A DNA stretch of 64,000 nt. Origin: Mesostigma viride. Its lineage: Eukaryota; Streptophyta; Mesostigmatophyceae; Mesostigmatales; Mesostigmataceae. The stretch covers positions 2,158,287-2,222,286 of the forward strand of contig RPFO01000406.1 in the NCBI GenBank assembly GCA_009746045.1. The letters are read 5' to 3'. Position 1 is the stretch's first letter. Every line of letters starts with the position of its first letter. A model generated the notes under the pieces. That model did not search any database, was not told the origin of the DNA, and saw only the letters and a program-made list of their open reading frames with translations. The position numbers were made by a program, and so were the translations under genes. Shown in pieces: positions 49,450 to 59,402 of this stretch.

Positions 49450-50675
49450 ATGCTTAAGGGCAAGAACGGGGTCGGCGGCGGGAGCAAGGCGGTTGCGACG
49501 GAGGGTGAGAGGCGGAAAGCGTCAGTGCCAGCAGTCGGCCAGCCAGAAGGGGAGACGATTCCCACGATGGAGGGCGTGGCGGGGCAAAAGACGCGGTACC
49601 GGAAGCGAAAGGAGGAAGCACGGGGGAAGGAGCGCGCAGAAGGGCCATCGGACAGCTTTGAGCTGGCTGGAGGAGGCCAAGGGGAGGGGATGCAGGCCAA
49701 CGGTGGTAAGACGGCCCGTGTGGCCGAGGCAGTCGTTCCTCCTCATGTTTCTGTAGACGCTTGGGCTGGGGGTGCTGGGGCTTCTGCTGTGGGTAGTGAT
49801 GCTCGCGCGTTGCCAGGAACTAGACCCCACATAAGTGCTGTAGCCGTGATGAACGGCCAGAAGCCTCTGAAGCCACCCGTGAGTCAGGAGGAGTTAGACA
49901 AGTGGTTAGAGGATATGGAGCTAGTCACCTACTCCGTAGATCCCACTGTCAATCTCGTCCAGGTGTTCCATGCTTCCTCAGTGAATAGGGATTCTTCTGA
50001 GCGTGTGAGGGACAAAGCCAGGTCTGCAGTGAAGGATAAGCTCTCTTAGGAGCAGTTTCTCCTGGGCCTGCGTCAGGAGTTTTCTGACAAAGTCCTCAAC
50101 CTCACTAATCACTACAAGCTGGCCTATGATGCGTTTGAGATCAGGGGCTCAGTGTGGATGGTCGCAATGCAGCTAGGCTGTTTGCAGATCAGACAGATGG
50201 GTCGCTGGCTGCCTTAGAGAGGGTAGTCTTGAGCATTCGCCCATCTGCCCCTGCTTGTAAACCCATTCAGACCTCAGGTGCTTCAGCCTCCGCTAGCCAG
50301 GTGCAGGGGGATGCCCCAGGGCAGGCAGCCCAGGGAGGTCCTCATCCTAGCAGGCGTCAGAGGGCTGGGAGGCGCAGGGGGGTTGGAAACCAAGGTGGCA
50401 AGGGCCAGCAGCAAGGGGCTCAGAACAAGGGTCAGAAGCAGGCTGGTGGTCACCAAGGGGGGCAGCAGGGGGGGAGGTAGCCAAGGGCAAGGCAAGAGCC
50501 AGGGCCAAGGCAACCAGAATAAGCCAGGCAACCAGAACCAAGGGGGGTCAGAGGAAGGCCCCGGCTGGGAAGGAGGATAAGTGCTTTGGCTGTGGTAAGA
50601 CAGGTCACTGGCACCGTGATTGCCCTGATCTGGCCAATGCTGCAGGAGCAGGTGGTCAGTCCAGGAAGCCGTGAC
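49450..50675 (+). pseudogene. gag: Cop4 gag, broken
   Basis: It starts at ATG 49450 (MLKGKNGVGGG) and runs 199 codons to an in-frame TAG at 50047-50049, after which the same frame continues EQFLLGLRQEFSDKVLN. Frameshifts follow. A CCHC zinc knuckle, CFGCGKTGHWHRDC, is readable near 50581-50622. Between them lie basic Gly/Gln-rich repeats (NQGGKGQQQGAQNKG). It is not able to give a full Gag. Confidence 0.75.
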
Positions 50676-51252
50676 TTAGTGCAGTGCCCCATGTAAATAG
50701 TCAGTCACCCCAGGTGGGGCAGGTGGCACTTGTAAATATGGATGATAGGGGTGCACCTCCTGTTCAGCAGCAGGGGGTTGGGAATACTGATGGGTTTGTT
50801 CTTCCACATGATTGCAATGTCGCTGCTGCAGCAGTGCAATTCCCTGGGCCTGTGGCAGGTACAGGGTCTTCAGTGAGTGTTGGCTCTGGGAGTCAAGCAG
50901 CTCAGCTGGAAAGTCCTGCTGGCGCCGAGGGAACCACTGTTGGCTCTGGGAGTCAAGCTGTGGAGGTCCCTGGTTCCAAGGAGCAGGAGGTGGGTCGTGC
51001 GGTCCCGCGCACACAGCCAAGTCCTAGTTCCTCCTTATGCAGTGAGACTGATAGGGGGTTGAGCTATGCAGCCGCTGGGCATACTCTATACCATGTATTT
51101 GGGCGCTCTAAACAGGCAGAAATGTTTGCTTGAAAGCTAGGTAAGCAGCCTCTGTTGGAGTCCTGCACTGCAGCTGCTGAGAACTGTGTCTGTCAGGAGA
51201 ATCAGATTCACCCACCACGGTCCCACGCTAGAGAGCCTGCTAGAGAGCGGGG

Positions 51253-51990
51253 GATATCCAAGTAGATATACAGCACATGCGTGGTTTGTATCTGTTGGTG
51301 GGGGTGGATAGGTTCAGCCGGTATGGGCTGTTGACCATCCTGCCTGGCATGGATGAGCATCACTTGTTGTTGGGTCTCCAGTCTTTGTTGCCATGCTTTG
51401 GGGTGTACACCTTGGTGCAAGCTGACTTGCAGTTTGACTGCTTGAGAAAGCATGCTGATCAGCTTCCGTGTAAGCTGGTAGTGGTCCCTAGAGAGAGTCA
51501 TGGGCAGCAGGGGCTGTAGAGAGATCTATCCGTGAGGTAAAGACAGTGGTGCTAGCAGCAAAGACTGTGCCAGTGGTAGCATCTGCTTTGGAAAAGGCAG
51601 CCTGGTGCAAGGGGATTGAGGAACAGCTTAACCACAGGGTAAACTATTACTATGATGGTGTGGCAGTCTCTCCCTTAGCAGCGCAGTTTGGGTTGTTGTC
51701 CCCAGAGGTAGTGGGTGCCTGCCTGAGAAAGGCAGATAGAGTGTTTGCTCGGCTGAGGCGCAAGGACAAGGGCTGGAAAAATGCTGAGGCCCCTTGTGGG
51801 AATGGGGGTCAGGATGTGGAAGGAGCCATCAATACCAGGCAAGCGTGGCAAGTGGCAGGATGGGCTGGTAACCCAGTTGGATGAGGCCAACCATTCTTGT
51901 CTGGTAGCCTTGGACAAGGATCCTAGGCGCGTGTACAGGTTGTCCTGGGCTCACATCCGAGAGAAAGGCCAAGTGCAATCTGGCCTGTAG
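51253..51990 (+). pseudogene. pol: Cop4 integrase, broken
   Basis: GLYLLVGVDRFSRYGLLTIL and VQADLQFDCLRKH give the first two Asp of the DDE triad. At QGL the frame hits a TAG where Cop2 reads QGVVERAIQE, so the catalytic Glu region is reached only after a frameshift. The tail (51546-51990) includes DKGWK and MWKEPSIPGKRGKWQDG in alternating frames. Confidence 0.75.
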
Positions 51991-52170
51991 ACGGCCCTGA
52001 GCCTCCCTTGGAGGTTGAGGCTCAGGAGGAGAGCCAGGCAGTAGATGCTAACCCTCCATGCTTGGATGATGGTCTGTCCTGGATGGACGAGGGTGAGCTG
52101 GAATCTGCTGCATCAACTGTCACAAGGCCAGTAGGGGGCCAGGGCTGGACCAAAGCCCAAGGGGCTCCTC

Positions 52171-53170
52171 ATGGCGGACGTCATCCGGGCATTGATGAGC
52201 GGCAAGCGTGATCCCAAGGTATCTAAGCTCACGGGGTGGGGGTCATGCTGGGCAGCAACATTAGAGGTGGATACCAACTCGCAGGTGTCCATTCTGAGGG
52301 CTGAGGATGCTGCAAGGTTGCAGATGTCTGTAGCCGGTTGCCCAGCCGTGTCTGATTTCTCGAGGAATGTGTCCATGAAAGTTCTGGGGGAGGTGAGTGT
52401 GCCTATTCTGGGGGTGCCCACGGTGTTCTGTGTGGTAGAGGGCTATGAGGGTCCAGCCATACTGGGGCAGAATTTCTTATGCCAGCCGGAGGTGACGATA
52501 ACCTCTGAGGAATTGGCACTAGAAGGGCAGGGTAGTTTACCCCTCCAGAGATATCGCTACTCCCAGGGACTTAGTGTGGCTGTAAGGGCTGTGAAGGGTG
52601 TTGCAGTGGAGGGGCCTGATTCTAAGGAGCCCATTGCTAAGGACCTGCTGATCATCCCAACTACGTTTGACCCACGCCAGTTGGGGGTGCAGAGGTACCA
52701 GATCCCTGGAACGAGTCCTGTACCTTGGCGCAAGCTAGTGGAGATGATGCAAAGCCCCAAGATGGCTAAGGCATGGACTCCTGGCTTCGTTGCTTCTGGG
52801 CATGAGTGGATGATTGCCAACTGTGCAGAGCCTGTAGAGGTCCTCCCTGAGGATCACCAGCTGCTCAGATTGATGTTTGTCCTCAAGCTCAAACAGGTAG
52901 ATGGTGTCGAGGTGCCACATGTCAGACCAATTGCAACCGAGTACCATGGCACTAGACAGATAGCAGATGAGGAGCTCTATACTCCAGGGATGCTGCATGA
53001 CACGTGGAGAATGTTGTTGTGTGTTTTCTTATCCTTCCTGGTCAAAGGCATTGCCTATGGCTCTGCTTTGATAGATTTCAAGGGGGCTTTTCTCAAGGTG
53101 ACCAGGAAGAGGCTAGGGAGACATGGCGAACAATACCACCTTTCTTTGATAAGTGTGCCTGCTGTGTTAA
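52171..53170 (+). pseudogene. pol: Cop4 protease-like domain and N-terminal RT
   Basis: LEVDTNSQVSIL then PAILGQNFLCQP form the retropepsin-like domain, again after integrase and again DTN rather than DTG. RT follows with LMFVLKLKQVDGVEVPHVRP, DEELYTPGMLHDTWRML and IDFKGAFLK. The RT breaks off near 53160. Compared with Cop2, about 135 codons including the HGDD catalytic site are missing. Confidence 0.8.
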
Positions 53171-53866
53171 GTGTCCCTGCAGGAGCCCATTACCCGGCCA
53201 AGGGGTGCTACCATACGCGGTATGTTGGCATGGTTGGCTAGCATTTGTGCGCCTGACCTGCTGGTCTTGAGTCGGTTGACAGATTCCCAGCTGGTCGAGG
53301 TGGGTGTTGAGAGTGTGATGCAATCTGTGAGGATGTCTCCACCTCTCATCTTGGGTCCTTTGGATTAGTACAGGCCCTTTGACATGGTTCTCTATGTGGA
53401 CAGTTCTATGGATAGTAGGAAGGTCACAGAGGTCAGGGGGCGGGCAGCAGCATTAATCACCCTGGTGCAGGAACAGTCCTCTCTGGTCTGCTGGTACAGT
53501 CGGTTGCAGAATAGGGTAACCCCCAGCAGTGACATTGCTGAGTGCAGAGCAATCTGTGAGGGGCTGCACACAGCCCTTTACTTGAGGGAGCTTTTCTACC
53601 AGCTATGTAAGGTAGCTTCCTGTCGGTTGCAGATGCACACACTGGTGAAAACTGGCAGCATGGGCATGGTGCAGTTCGTGCACAGGCAGCTGGCCAGAAG
53701 CAGGGACCTTGATTATCTGTTGCTCAAGGCACTGTCCTGCTTAGCTGACATTGAACATGTGGCTGGCCTGGATAACCCTGCAGATGCTCTCACCAAGCTT
53801 GAGGAGAAGGCCGTGCAGCAGTACCCTCTGCTCCGTGGGCTCATGGGCCCCATGGTGGGGTGCTAG
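53171..53866 (+). pseudogene. pol: Cop4 RT connection and RNase H, broken
   Basis: IRGMLAWLASICAPDLLV matches the Cop2 region after the RT core. A TAG at 53367-53369 interrupts it. The RNase H that follows keeps VDSSM, AECRAI and NPADALTK, but where Cop2 has TDSMGM this copy has KTGSMGM, so one catalytic Asp is lost. Confidence 0.8.
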
Positions 53867-54810
53867 GGAGACCAACGCCTTGCTCTGAGGTGGGATGTGT
53901 CCCGGTGGGCTGGGTAGCCAGAAATGGCTGACAGCAGGTTCTTCAGGGTTCGTACACCCTGCTGAACAGGGGTCAGGGTGGAGTCACTCCCCTGGCTGAG
54001 AATATCGCCTGGCCCTGTCATGGGGTTGCAGAAGGGTCTTAAGGACCTTGTAACCGGCCTTGGGTCTTCATGGAATGGACCCTGAAAGGGCAGCCCAAAT
54101 GTTGGCTCTTACAGGTTGCTGTACATTTGTTTATATTCTCTGTAACCAACCTGTTGCATGCTAATAAAACCCTGGTTGTGTGACCATGTTGGACGTGGTT
54201 GCCAGGGAGCCTCATTATGGGTTATTCTCTCTATATTAATAAGTCATAATCGTGTTATCTCCATTTCATGTTTGTTTGTAATGTACAGTTCCAGGAGCTG
54301 TTCCAAACCTGGAGGATATGGGGTGGGGTTCGATTCCCCAGCTGACCACAGCCTGGCATGTGTGAATCCTGAGTTTATCCCTCAGTGAGGACATGGGCTC
54401 CCCAGTTTGGCAAGCATTAACTGGGCTCTATCCGTGTCTGTTGAATGAAAAGGAAGGGGAATGGTTGTGAGCGGGCGCCTCTGATACGGGCGCCTGTGAT
54501 AACTGGAAAGGACCAGGAACTCACAATAATACGTATCATAACTTCCTCTGTCCAAGTTCAGCTGCCTGGATGTAGAGACCTCACTTTTCTCCTCAACCAG
54601 GTTCCCAAAAGAAAGGGTTGGGGGCTGACATCTGGGTCAGGGCTGGGCCTTGGAACCAATGTTGGCTCTGGACTAATCTTTGGGTAAAACCTCAAGTTCC
54701 AAAAGAAGGGCAGCCCTGGCCTCTGGGAGAGGTCAGGAGTCTGTGGCATGAGTGAGCATGGCTGATTGGAATCTCAGGCTGGTCCAGCCTCCAAAACAAG
54801 AAAGGGTTGG
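53867..54810 (+). other. Cop4 3' untranslated region
   Basis: About 940 bp without a supported ORF. It holds the B-box-like site at 54327-54337 and ends CAAGAAAGGGTTGG, the polypurine tract before the LTR. Confidence 0.65.
54327..54337 (+). promoter_or_regulatory. tRNA B-box-like sequence with T-arm stem
   Basis: GGTTCGATTCC within GGGGTTCGATTCCCC, a perfect tRNA T-arm hairpin. The counterpart in Cop2 is at 18783-18793. Confidence 0.4.
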
Positions 54811-55475
54811 AGTTAGCATATTGGGACGCCAATGTGCTAGTTGGATGCAGGATGAGGAGACCTTTCTAACGCCGTACTGACCGCCTGAAACAGACAAGGG
54901 ACGTGAGAGTTATCAGGTCCCGAAGTACTGCCGACCGGCGGCGGTGGCAGTGCACACCGAGGTCGCCGTGGACAGGACACGTGGCAGGCAGGGCCTGCAC
55001 AGGCTTAGCCTGGACCATCACGTGACTAAGGTCCACGGAGGCTGAGGACGCAACGGTCCTGTGGCTAAGTAGAGACCAGTAGGCCAGTCGCGGGCTCTGC
55101 AAGGATACGCATCCGTGCAGAGCTGTGACAGGAACTGGTGATACCTAGTCACGGGATGTCAGAGGTCCTTAACGCTACCTGCAGCGAGGATGCAAGGTAG
55201 CGGTAAGCTGAGCTCTGGCAAGGTAGCGGTGCACTGTGCGAGGCCGACGGGAGATGCCTTAGGGCACGATGGAAATGAGGTAACATAAAGCTATGGCCTA
55301 AGGCAGGTCAAGGCAGTTCTTTGCCGACGCACCGTGGTTGTCACTTGGAGTGAGCAAGCCAGCGAGAGCGTTACCTGGGGCGAGGAGCAAAGGTTGCAAG
55401 CTACGCGACCTAGGTCCTAACAGTCGCGACAAGGACCAGGAGCTCACAGCAGCTGCCTGGCCGGAGTCGCTAAAT
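54811..55475 (+). repeat. Cop4 3' LTR (665 bp)
   Basis: Copy of 47901-48565, followed by TSD GCTGA at 55476-55480. Confidence 0.92.
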
Positions 55476-55480
55476 GCTGA

Positions 55481-57489
55481 TCCAGCATTAATTTTTCCTG
55501 AGGATGATACCGTGCTAGTGCAATCAGCAGGGCCCTGTGCAGTTGTTCATTGGCCATGCCTGGCAAGGGTTCTATCACCACAAACCTAGACCAGGCATCT
55601 TTTAGGACCAAGTAATACACCGTGTCCTTCACCAGGTGTATCACATCCCCTACTAGCTTTCCTCTAGCCAGTGGTGGGGTGGCCACATGCCATCTCTTGG
55701 GTTTAGGTGCATGCAGTTGGCACGCTTCACAGTGCTTCCTGACATGCCTGCACATTTGTTCCAGGTCACGGCCATCAATTTTGTTGGCCAGCCTTTCTGC
55801 CACTGCCTCATGCCCCATTGCCTTGTGTAGCTGTTGGGCTAACCTGGCATAGGAGATAACCTTATCTGCTGCTGCATCTAAGGAGGCTATAGTGGGATCT
55901 TGGGCCACCTGTGCTAACGTCATGTCATAAGCCAGGTCCCAATCCACTTCCTCACTGTCAGGCAACACAGAGCAAATAGAAGGTACACGGCCATTGAGAA
56001 ACCAGGGTACAGGAGACTTACAGTCGTCCTGAGTGCTGGCTTGTTTTGTGGGGCGCCCCGTCGAGGCTCCCTTCCTGGGCTTGTTGCAGCGTCCCCCTGC
56101 AGGTAACGGGTGGCGGGGCTCCCAGCAACCTGGGCACACATCCACATCAGATCCAAGTTCGGGTTTGACCTTCCAGCAATCATCCCTCTCATGCCCCTTG
56201 CATGAGCACCTGGTGCAGTACAGGGTGGAGTCATGAGGCTTACCTTTCTGACTAGGCCCCTGGTCCGAGGGCCCTGCCTTACTGCCTGGGTTCCCCTTTC
56301 CCCCCTTGTCTGATTTCCCCTGCTGCTTGGATGACCCCCCTGCCTTCTTACCTTGCTGGGGACCCTTGAACAACGCCTTGACCTGAGCTACCACCTCCTT
56401 GATGAGCTTCTTCCTGCTAGGACCTGCACCGTCCTGACCACCCCCCCCTTGGACCTTGTTAACCTTGGGTTCCTTGACAGTTGAGAAGGGTTCTAGGCTC
56501 TGCTGAATGAACAACATGGCCCCCCTAAAATCATCCCACTTGTCTTTAAGGCCAGCCAGCACAACTGCATTGGTGTTCTTGTCCAGCTCAGCTTTGGTGA
56601 GCCACTGATGGATCAGGTACTTAGAGTTGAGTTTCTTCAACTCCTCGTCCCTGTCTATGTACAGGACATACTGTTTGTTGTCACGTACGTAGTCCGACTT
56701 GTTGACTTTGTACGAGGCCAACCAGTTGAACCCCTTGAGAGCCTGCAGGTGTTCACCCTTGGTCAACAGCCCTTTTAGGTCTGCTATGAATTCTGTGAAG
56801 ATTTGCACCTCCTCAGCCCCAGGTGTGCTAGCCCTCCTCTCATACATCTGGACCATTTGTTTTATGCTAGGTGCAGATTGGTGGATCGTGTTAGACACCC
56901 TGAGAGCAGGAAACCAATCACGGATGTTATCATGGGACCAGGAATGTTCTATCTTGAAAAGAAACTCAAGTGCATCCTCCTGCACAAATCCCTCAGCTAG
57001 ACCTGGGAAGGTAATCCTATCTTCCCTACGGGATGCATCAAACCTGGGTCGCTGTGGTACAGCGACAGCCGCTTGTGGTTGAGGTTGCTGCTGCTGCTGC
57101 TGCTGCTGCGGTTGCTGTTGCTGATGCTGCCGCTGCTGCTGCTGCTGCTGCTGCTGTGGCTGATGCTGTGGCTGCTGCTGCTGCTGGGTTGTCGCTCCAG
57201 CGTTGCTGCCGCCCGCCATACCCCCGGTGCTTGCTGGTGCCCCTCCCTCTGGTGCTCCCCCGTCCTTCCCCTCGTCACCATCCTCCTCTGGATGCGACCG
57301 CTGGGGCGTAGACGATGGTCCACACCCCTCCTGCCACTTTCCTTGGCGGACCCGCTTGGCGGCCCTCAGCAGTTGCTCTACTGCCTCTGCTGCCCGCGCC
57401 CGCTTGGTCGGGTTGGCCTCCGCTGCGTCCAGCTCCTGGTGGAGTAGTGCAGCGATGCGGTCCAGCTCCAGGTCCGTGTCGGTCTGCAA
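55481..57489 (-). CDS. gag-pol: Cop3 gag and integrase N-terminal part
   Basis: Uninterrupted frame to the Cop4 insertion. Residues ~95-140 are a polyglutamine tract (CAG-type codons, 57040-57190). The gag capsid-like helices follow (FVQEDALEFLFKIEHSW, IQIFTEF-like stretch, VVLAGLKDKWDDFRGAML), then the zinc knuckle CTRCSCKGHERDDC (~421). Integrase begins with LHKAMGHEAVAERL and CRHVRKHCEAC, then LVGDVIHL and LVLKDAWSRFVVIE. No protease motif lies between the knuckle and integrase, where copia elements normally have it. The listed start is TTG; the frame is open upstream to the TAG at 57547-57549. Confidence 0.85.
57040..57190 (-). repeat. CAG/CTG trinucleotide tract (polyglutamine in Cop3 gag)
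   Basis: Runs of CTG on the plus strand, broken by a few other codons, give Gln-rich sequence with His and Pro on the minus strand. Such tracts are length-unstable. Confidence 0.85.
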
Positions 57490-57546
57490 AGTGTATTTGG
57501 GTGGGGGGGGTGGGGGGTGGGGTGTGTCTGCGCCAGCGCGAACACG

Positions 57547-58827
57547 CTAACGCGCGTTTAACAAGGCCGCTCCTCGCTGGGCTCTTGCTGGCTGCGGGGT
57601 GCGCATGAAGTCCAGTACCGCGTCCTCGGGCAGCGGCTCATGTGGCGCCAGACCACGCTCAAAACGGATGGCGTCTCCGAATTCTCCCTGCAGAGCCCAG
57701 GTCCTGGCCGCCTCCTGATACCTGCGCAGAGCCCGCTCCTCCTTACGCATGCGCCTGTCTAAGGCACGTGCGTTCCGCCTGCTCTTCCTCGCCAGCCTGG
57801 CCTCCTGCTCCCTCCTCGCCGGGCCCACCATTGCTGCCAGTGCCGCCTCCGACCTCTTCATGGCCGCGTCCAGACGCGCCTGATGACGCCGGGTCTTCTC
57901 CGTGGCATCGTGCGCCTTCGCACGAAGTCGCCGCAGCTCCCTATTATGCTGCGCCTCCCTGGCTGCACGCTCCCTAGCCAAACTGTTCTCAGCCATGGAC
58001 CGCACCATTGCCCGCTTTGCCTTCCGCTGGCAATGCCTGGTGTACTCGATCTTGGCCAGTCGCTCGGCCTCGACCATGGCCGGGTCCATCAAAACCAGCT
58101 CCTCACCCCGCGCTCCTGGCTGCATCTCCACCGAGGAGTCTGTCTCCTGCAATACATCCCCAGCCATGCGCCGAAAGGTGCGCGCTGTGCGCCTGTGCGC
58201 AAAGGTGAAGAGCTCGTTCTTCTTGCGGAGAACGTAGGGGGGCGCCTCTTGCGCTCCTGTCGGCCCCGCGCGCAAACCCGCCCTCGCTACTCGATCCCGC
58301 TCCAGCTGCCGCTCCGCGAGCTCCCGGGCTATTCTGTCTATCTCAGTCTCCGCCCGCAGCTGAGCCTCGCGCTGAGCCTCCAGCTCGCGCTGCTGCTCCA
58401 GCTCCTTGCGCAGCTGGGCCTCCTGCCGAAGGCGCTCTGCCTCTCGGCGGAGCAGCTCCTCGCGCTTCTCCCTGTCCTCCGGCAACTCGAGATCCACGAG
58501 GTCCTCGTCCTCGTCGTAGCCATCCGACGGGATATCCCCCAGTACCGGCACCACCCTCCCCGGCCCCGTAACCAGCTCGGGTGCCGTGGGCTGCCCTTCA
58601 GCCGGTGGTGCAGAGGGACGCCAGACGTTGTATATCGGCGGCCTCGCCGCCAGCTGATCCAGGAACCGCGGGTCCTCGTCCGAAGACGAGCGACCACTGC
58701 CGGCATCGCTGCCAGCGTGATCACCCCTACCCTTCCGGCCCCGCACTGCCGCCCGGTAGTCCAAATCTTCGGACGACGGGGACAGGCTTGACTCCGAAGA
58801 GCCCTCACGATCAGAAACGTTCGACAT
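57547..58827 (-). CDS. Cop3 coiled-coil ORF upstream of gag (426 codons)
   Basis: It starts at ATG 58827, 50 bases after the LTR. The N-terminal ~110 residues are acidic and Ser-rich (SESSLSPSSEDLD, GYDEDEDLVDLELPED). From about residue 115 a long charged helix follows (EKREELLRREAERLRQEAQL, LAERQLERDRVAR), and another is at ~270-390, suggesting a coiled coil. It ends in TAG, and the same frame is open into the gag ORF. It may therefore be an N-terminal Gag domain reached by readthrough, or a separate protein. Confidence 0.65.
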   Translation of the reverse strand: MSNVSDREGSSESSLSPSSEDLDYRAAVRGRKGRGDHAGSDAGSGRSSSDEDPRFLDQLAARPPIYNVWRPSAPPAEGQPTAPELVTGPGRVVPVLGDIPSDGYDEDEDLVDLELPEDREKREELLRREAERLRQEAQLRKELEQQRELEAQREAQLRAETEIDRIARELAERQLERDRVARAGLRAGPTGAQEAPPYVLRKKNELFTFAHRRTARTFRRMAGDVLQETDSSVEMQPGARGEELVLMDPAMVEAERLAKIEYTRHCQRKAKRAMVRSMAENSLARERAAREAQHNRELRRLRAKAHDATEKTRRHQARLDAAMKRSEAALAAMVGPARREQEARLARKSRRNARALDRRMRKEERALRRYQEAARTWALQGEFGDAIRFERGLAPHEPLPEDAVLDFMRTPQPARAQRGAALLNAR

Positions 58828-58876
58828 TTTAAAATGATAGAGTAGTATAAAAACTGTGAGAGTTTTTATAAATGCA

Positions 58877-59397
58877 AGTTATGGCACTCGTGCAATGGAT
58901 GCGAACGTGTGTTGGATTATGCAATGGCTGGCATAATATCAACCCATGCAAGCTTGCCAAGCTGGATTGCATGGGCACGAAGGTTAGGGTAACCTAGCTA
59001 TCCTGCACTAGTGCTAACCAATGAGATGCTGGCTCCGTCCAGCTAGATCTACTCCAGCTATGACTGATACGATGCCCGCAGGCACCGACTGCCTAACAGC
59101 ACTACGTGGATGGTCCTGGACCTCCCCTAGGACCTCCGTACAGGACTAGCACTGCAATCACCTTGTGGTCTGCATCACAGCTCATAAACCCTACCACGTG
59201 AATACCCACGTGCGTGTGCCCTACATATCTCAGTGCTAATATCTAGCACCCACGTGCCCAATATGGCACGTGCGGATCTAAACCCTAGTAGAGATATGTC
59301 CAGTGTACTACACCACCGTCCATGTCCGTATCCCACTTGGGAGACGGGGACAACGCCACGTGTACTGATAGTCTAGGCCTGAAGTCCTAGAATAACT
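58877..59397 (-). repeat. Cop3 5' LTR (521 bp)
   Basis: On the plus strand it reads AGTTATGGCACTC...AGAATAACT and matches the interrupted left LTR. It is followed by TSD AGCCT at 59398-59402. On the minus strand the bases after the LTR (TGCATTTATAAAAAC) are not a TGG-type primer site. Confidence 0.92.
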
Positions 59398-59402
59398 AGC
59401 CT

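Larger units (their letters stand above)
47901..55475 (+). mobile_element. Cop4: copia element with near-identical LTRs but ruined coding region (7.6 kb)
   Basis: LTRs are at 47901-48565 and 54811-55475 (665 bp each, three differences seen). TSD GCTGA lies at 47896-47900 and 55476-55480. LTR ends are AGTTAG...CTAAAT. Gag, integrase, protease-like domain and RNase H are present but broken by stops and frameshifts. About 135 codons of RT, including the catalytic DD, are deleted near 53160-53190. Confidence 0.9.
29483..59397 (-). mobile_element. Cop3: copia element on the minus strand, expanded to 29.9 kb by nested insertions
   Basis: TSD AGCCT lies at 29478-29482 and 59398-59402. LTR ends read AGTTAT...ATAACT. 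On the minus strand: 5' LTR 59397-58877, coiled-coil ORF, gag, INT, PR, RT, RH, and 3' LTR 31732-29483. Insertions are Cop4 in integrase, a LINE and the 34628-45421 transposon in the integrase tail, and a CTAG element in the 3' LTR. After removing the CTAG element the LTRs (about 521-523 bp) differ at only about three sites. The host copy is therefore itself young. Confidence 0.9.

Noticed and set aside
57033..57447. Ala- and Leu-rich ORFs on the plus strand
   Set aside because: Antisense of the CAG polyglutamine tract of Cop3 gag.
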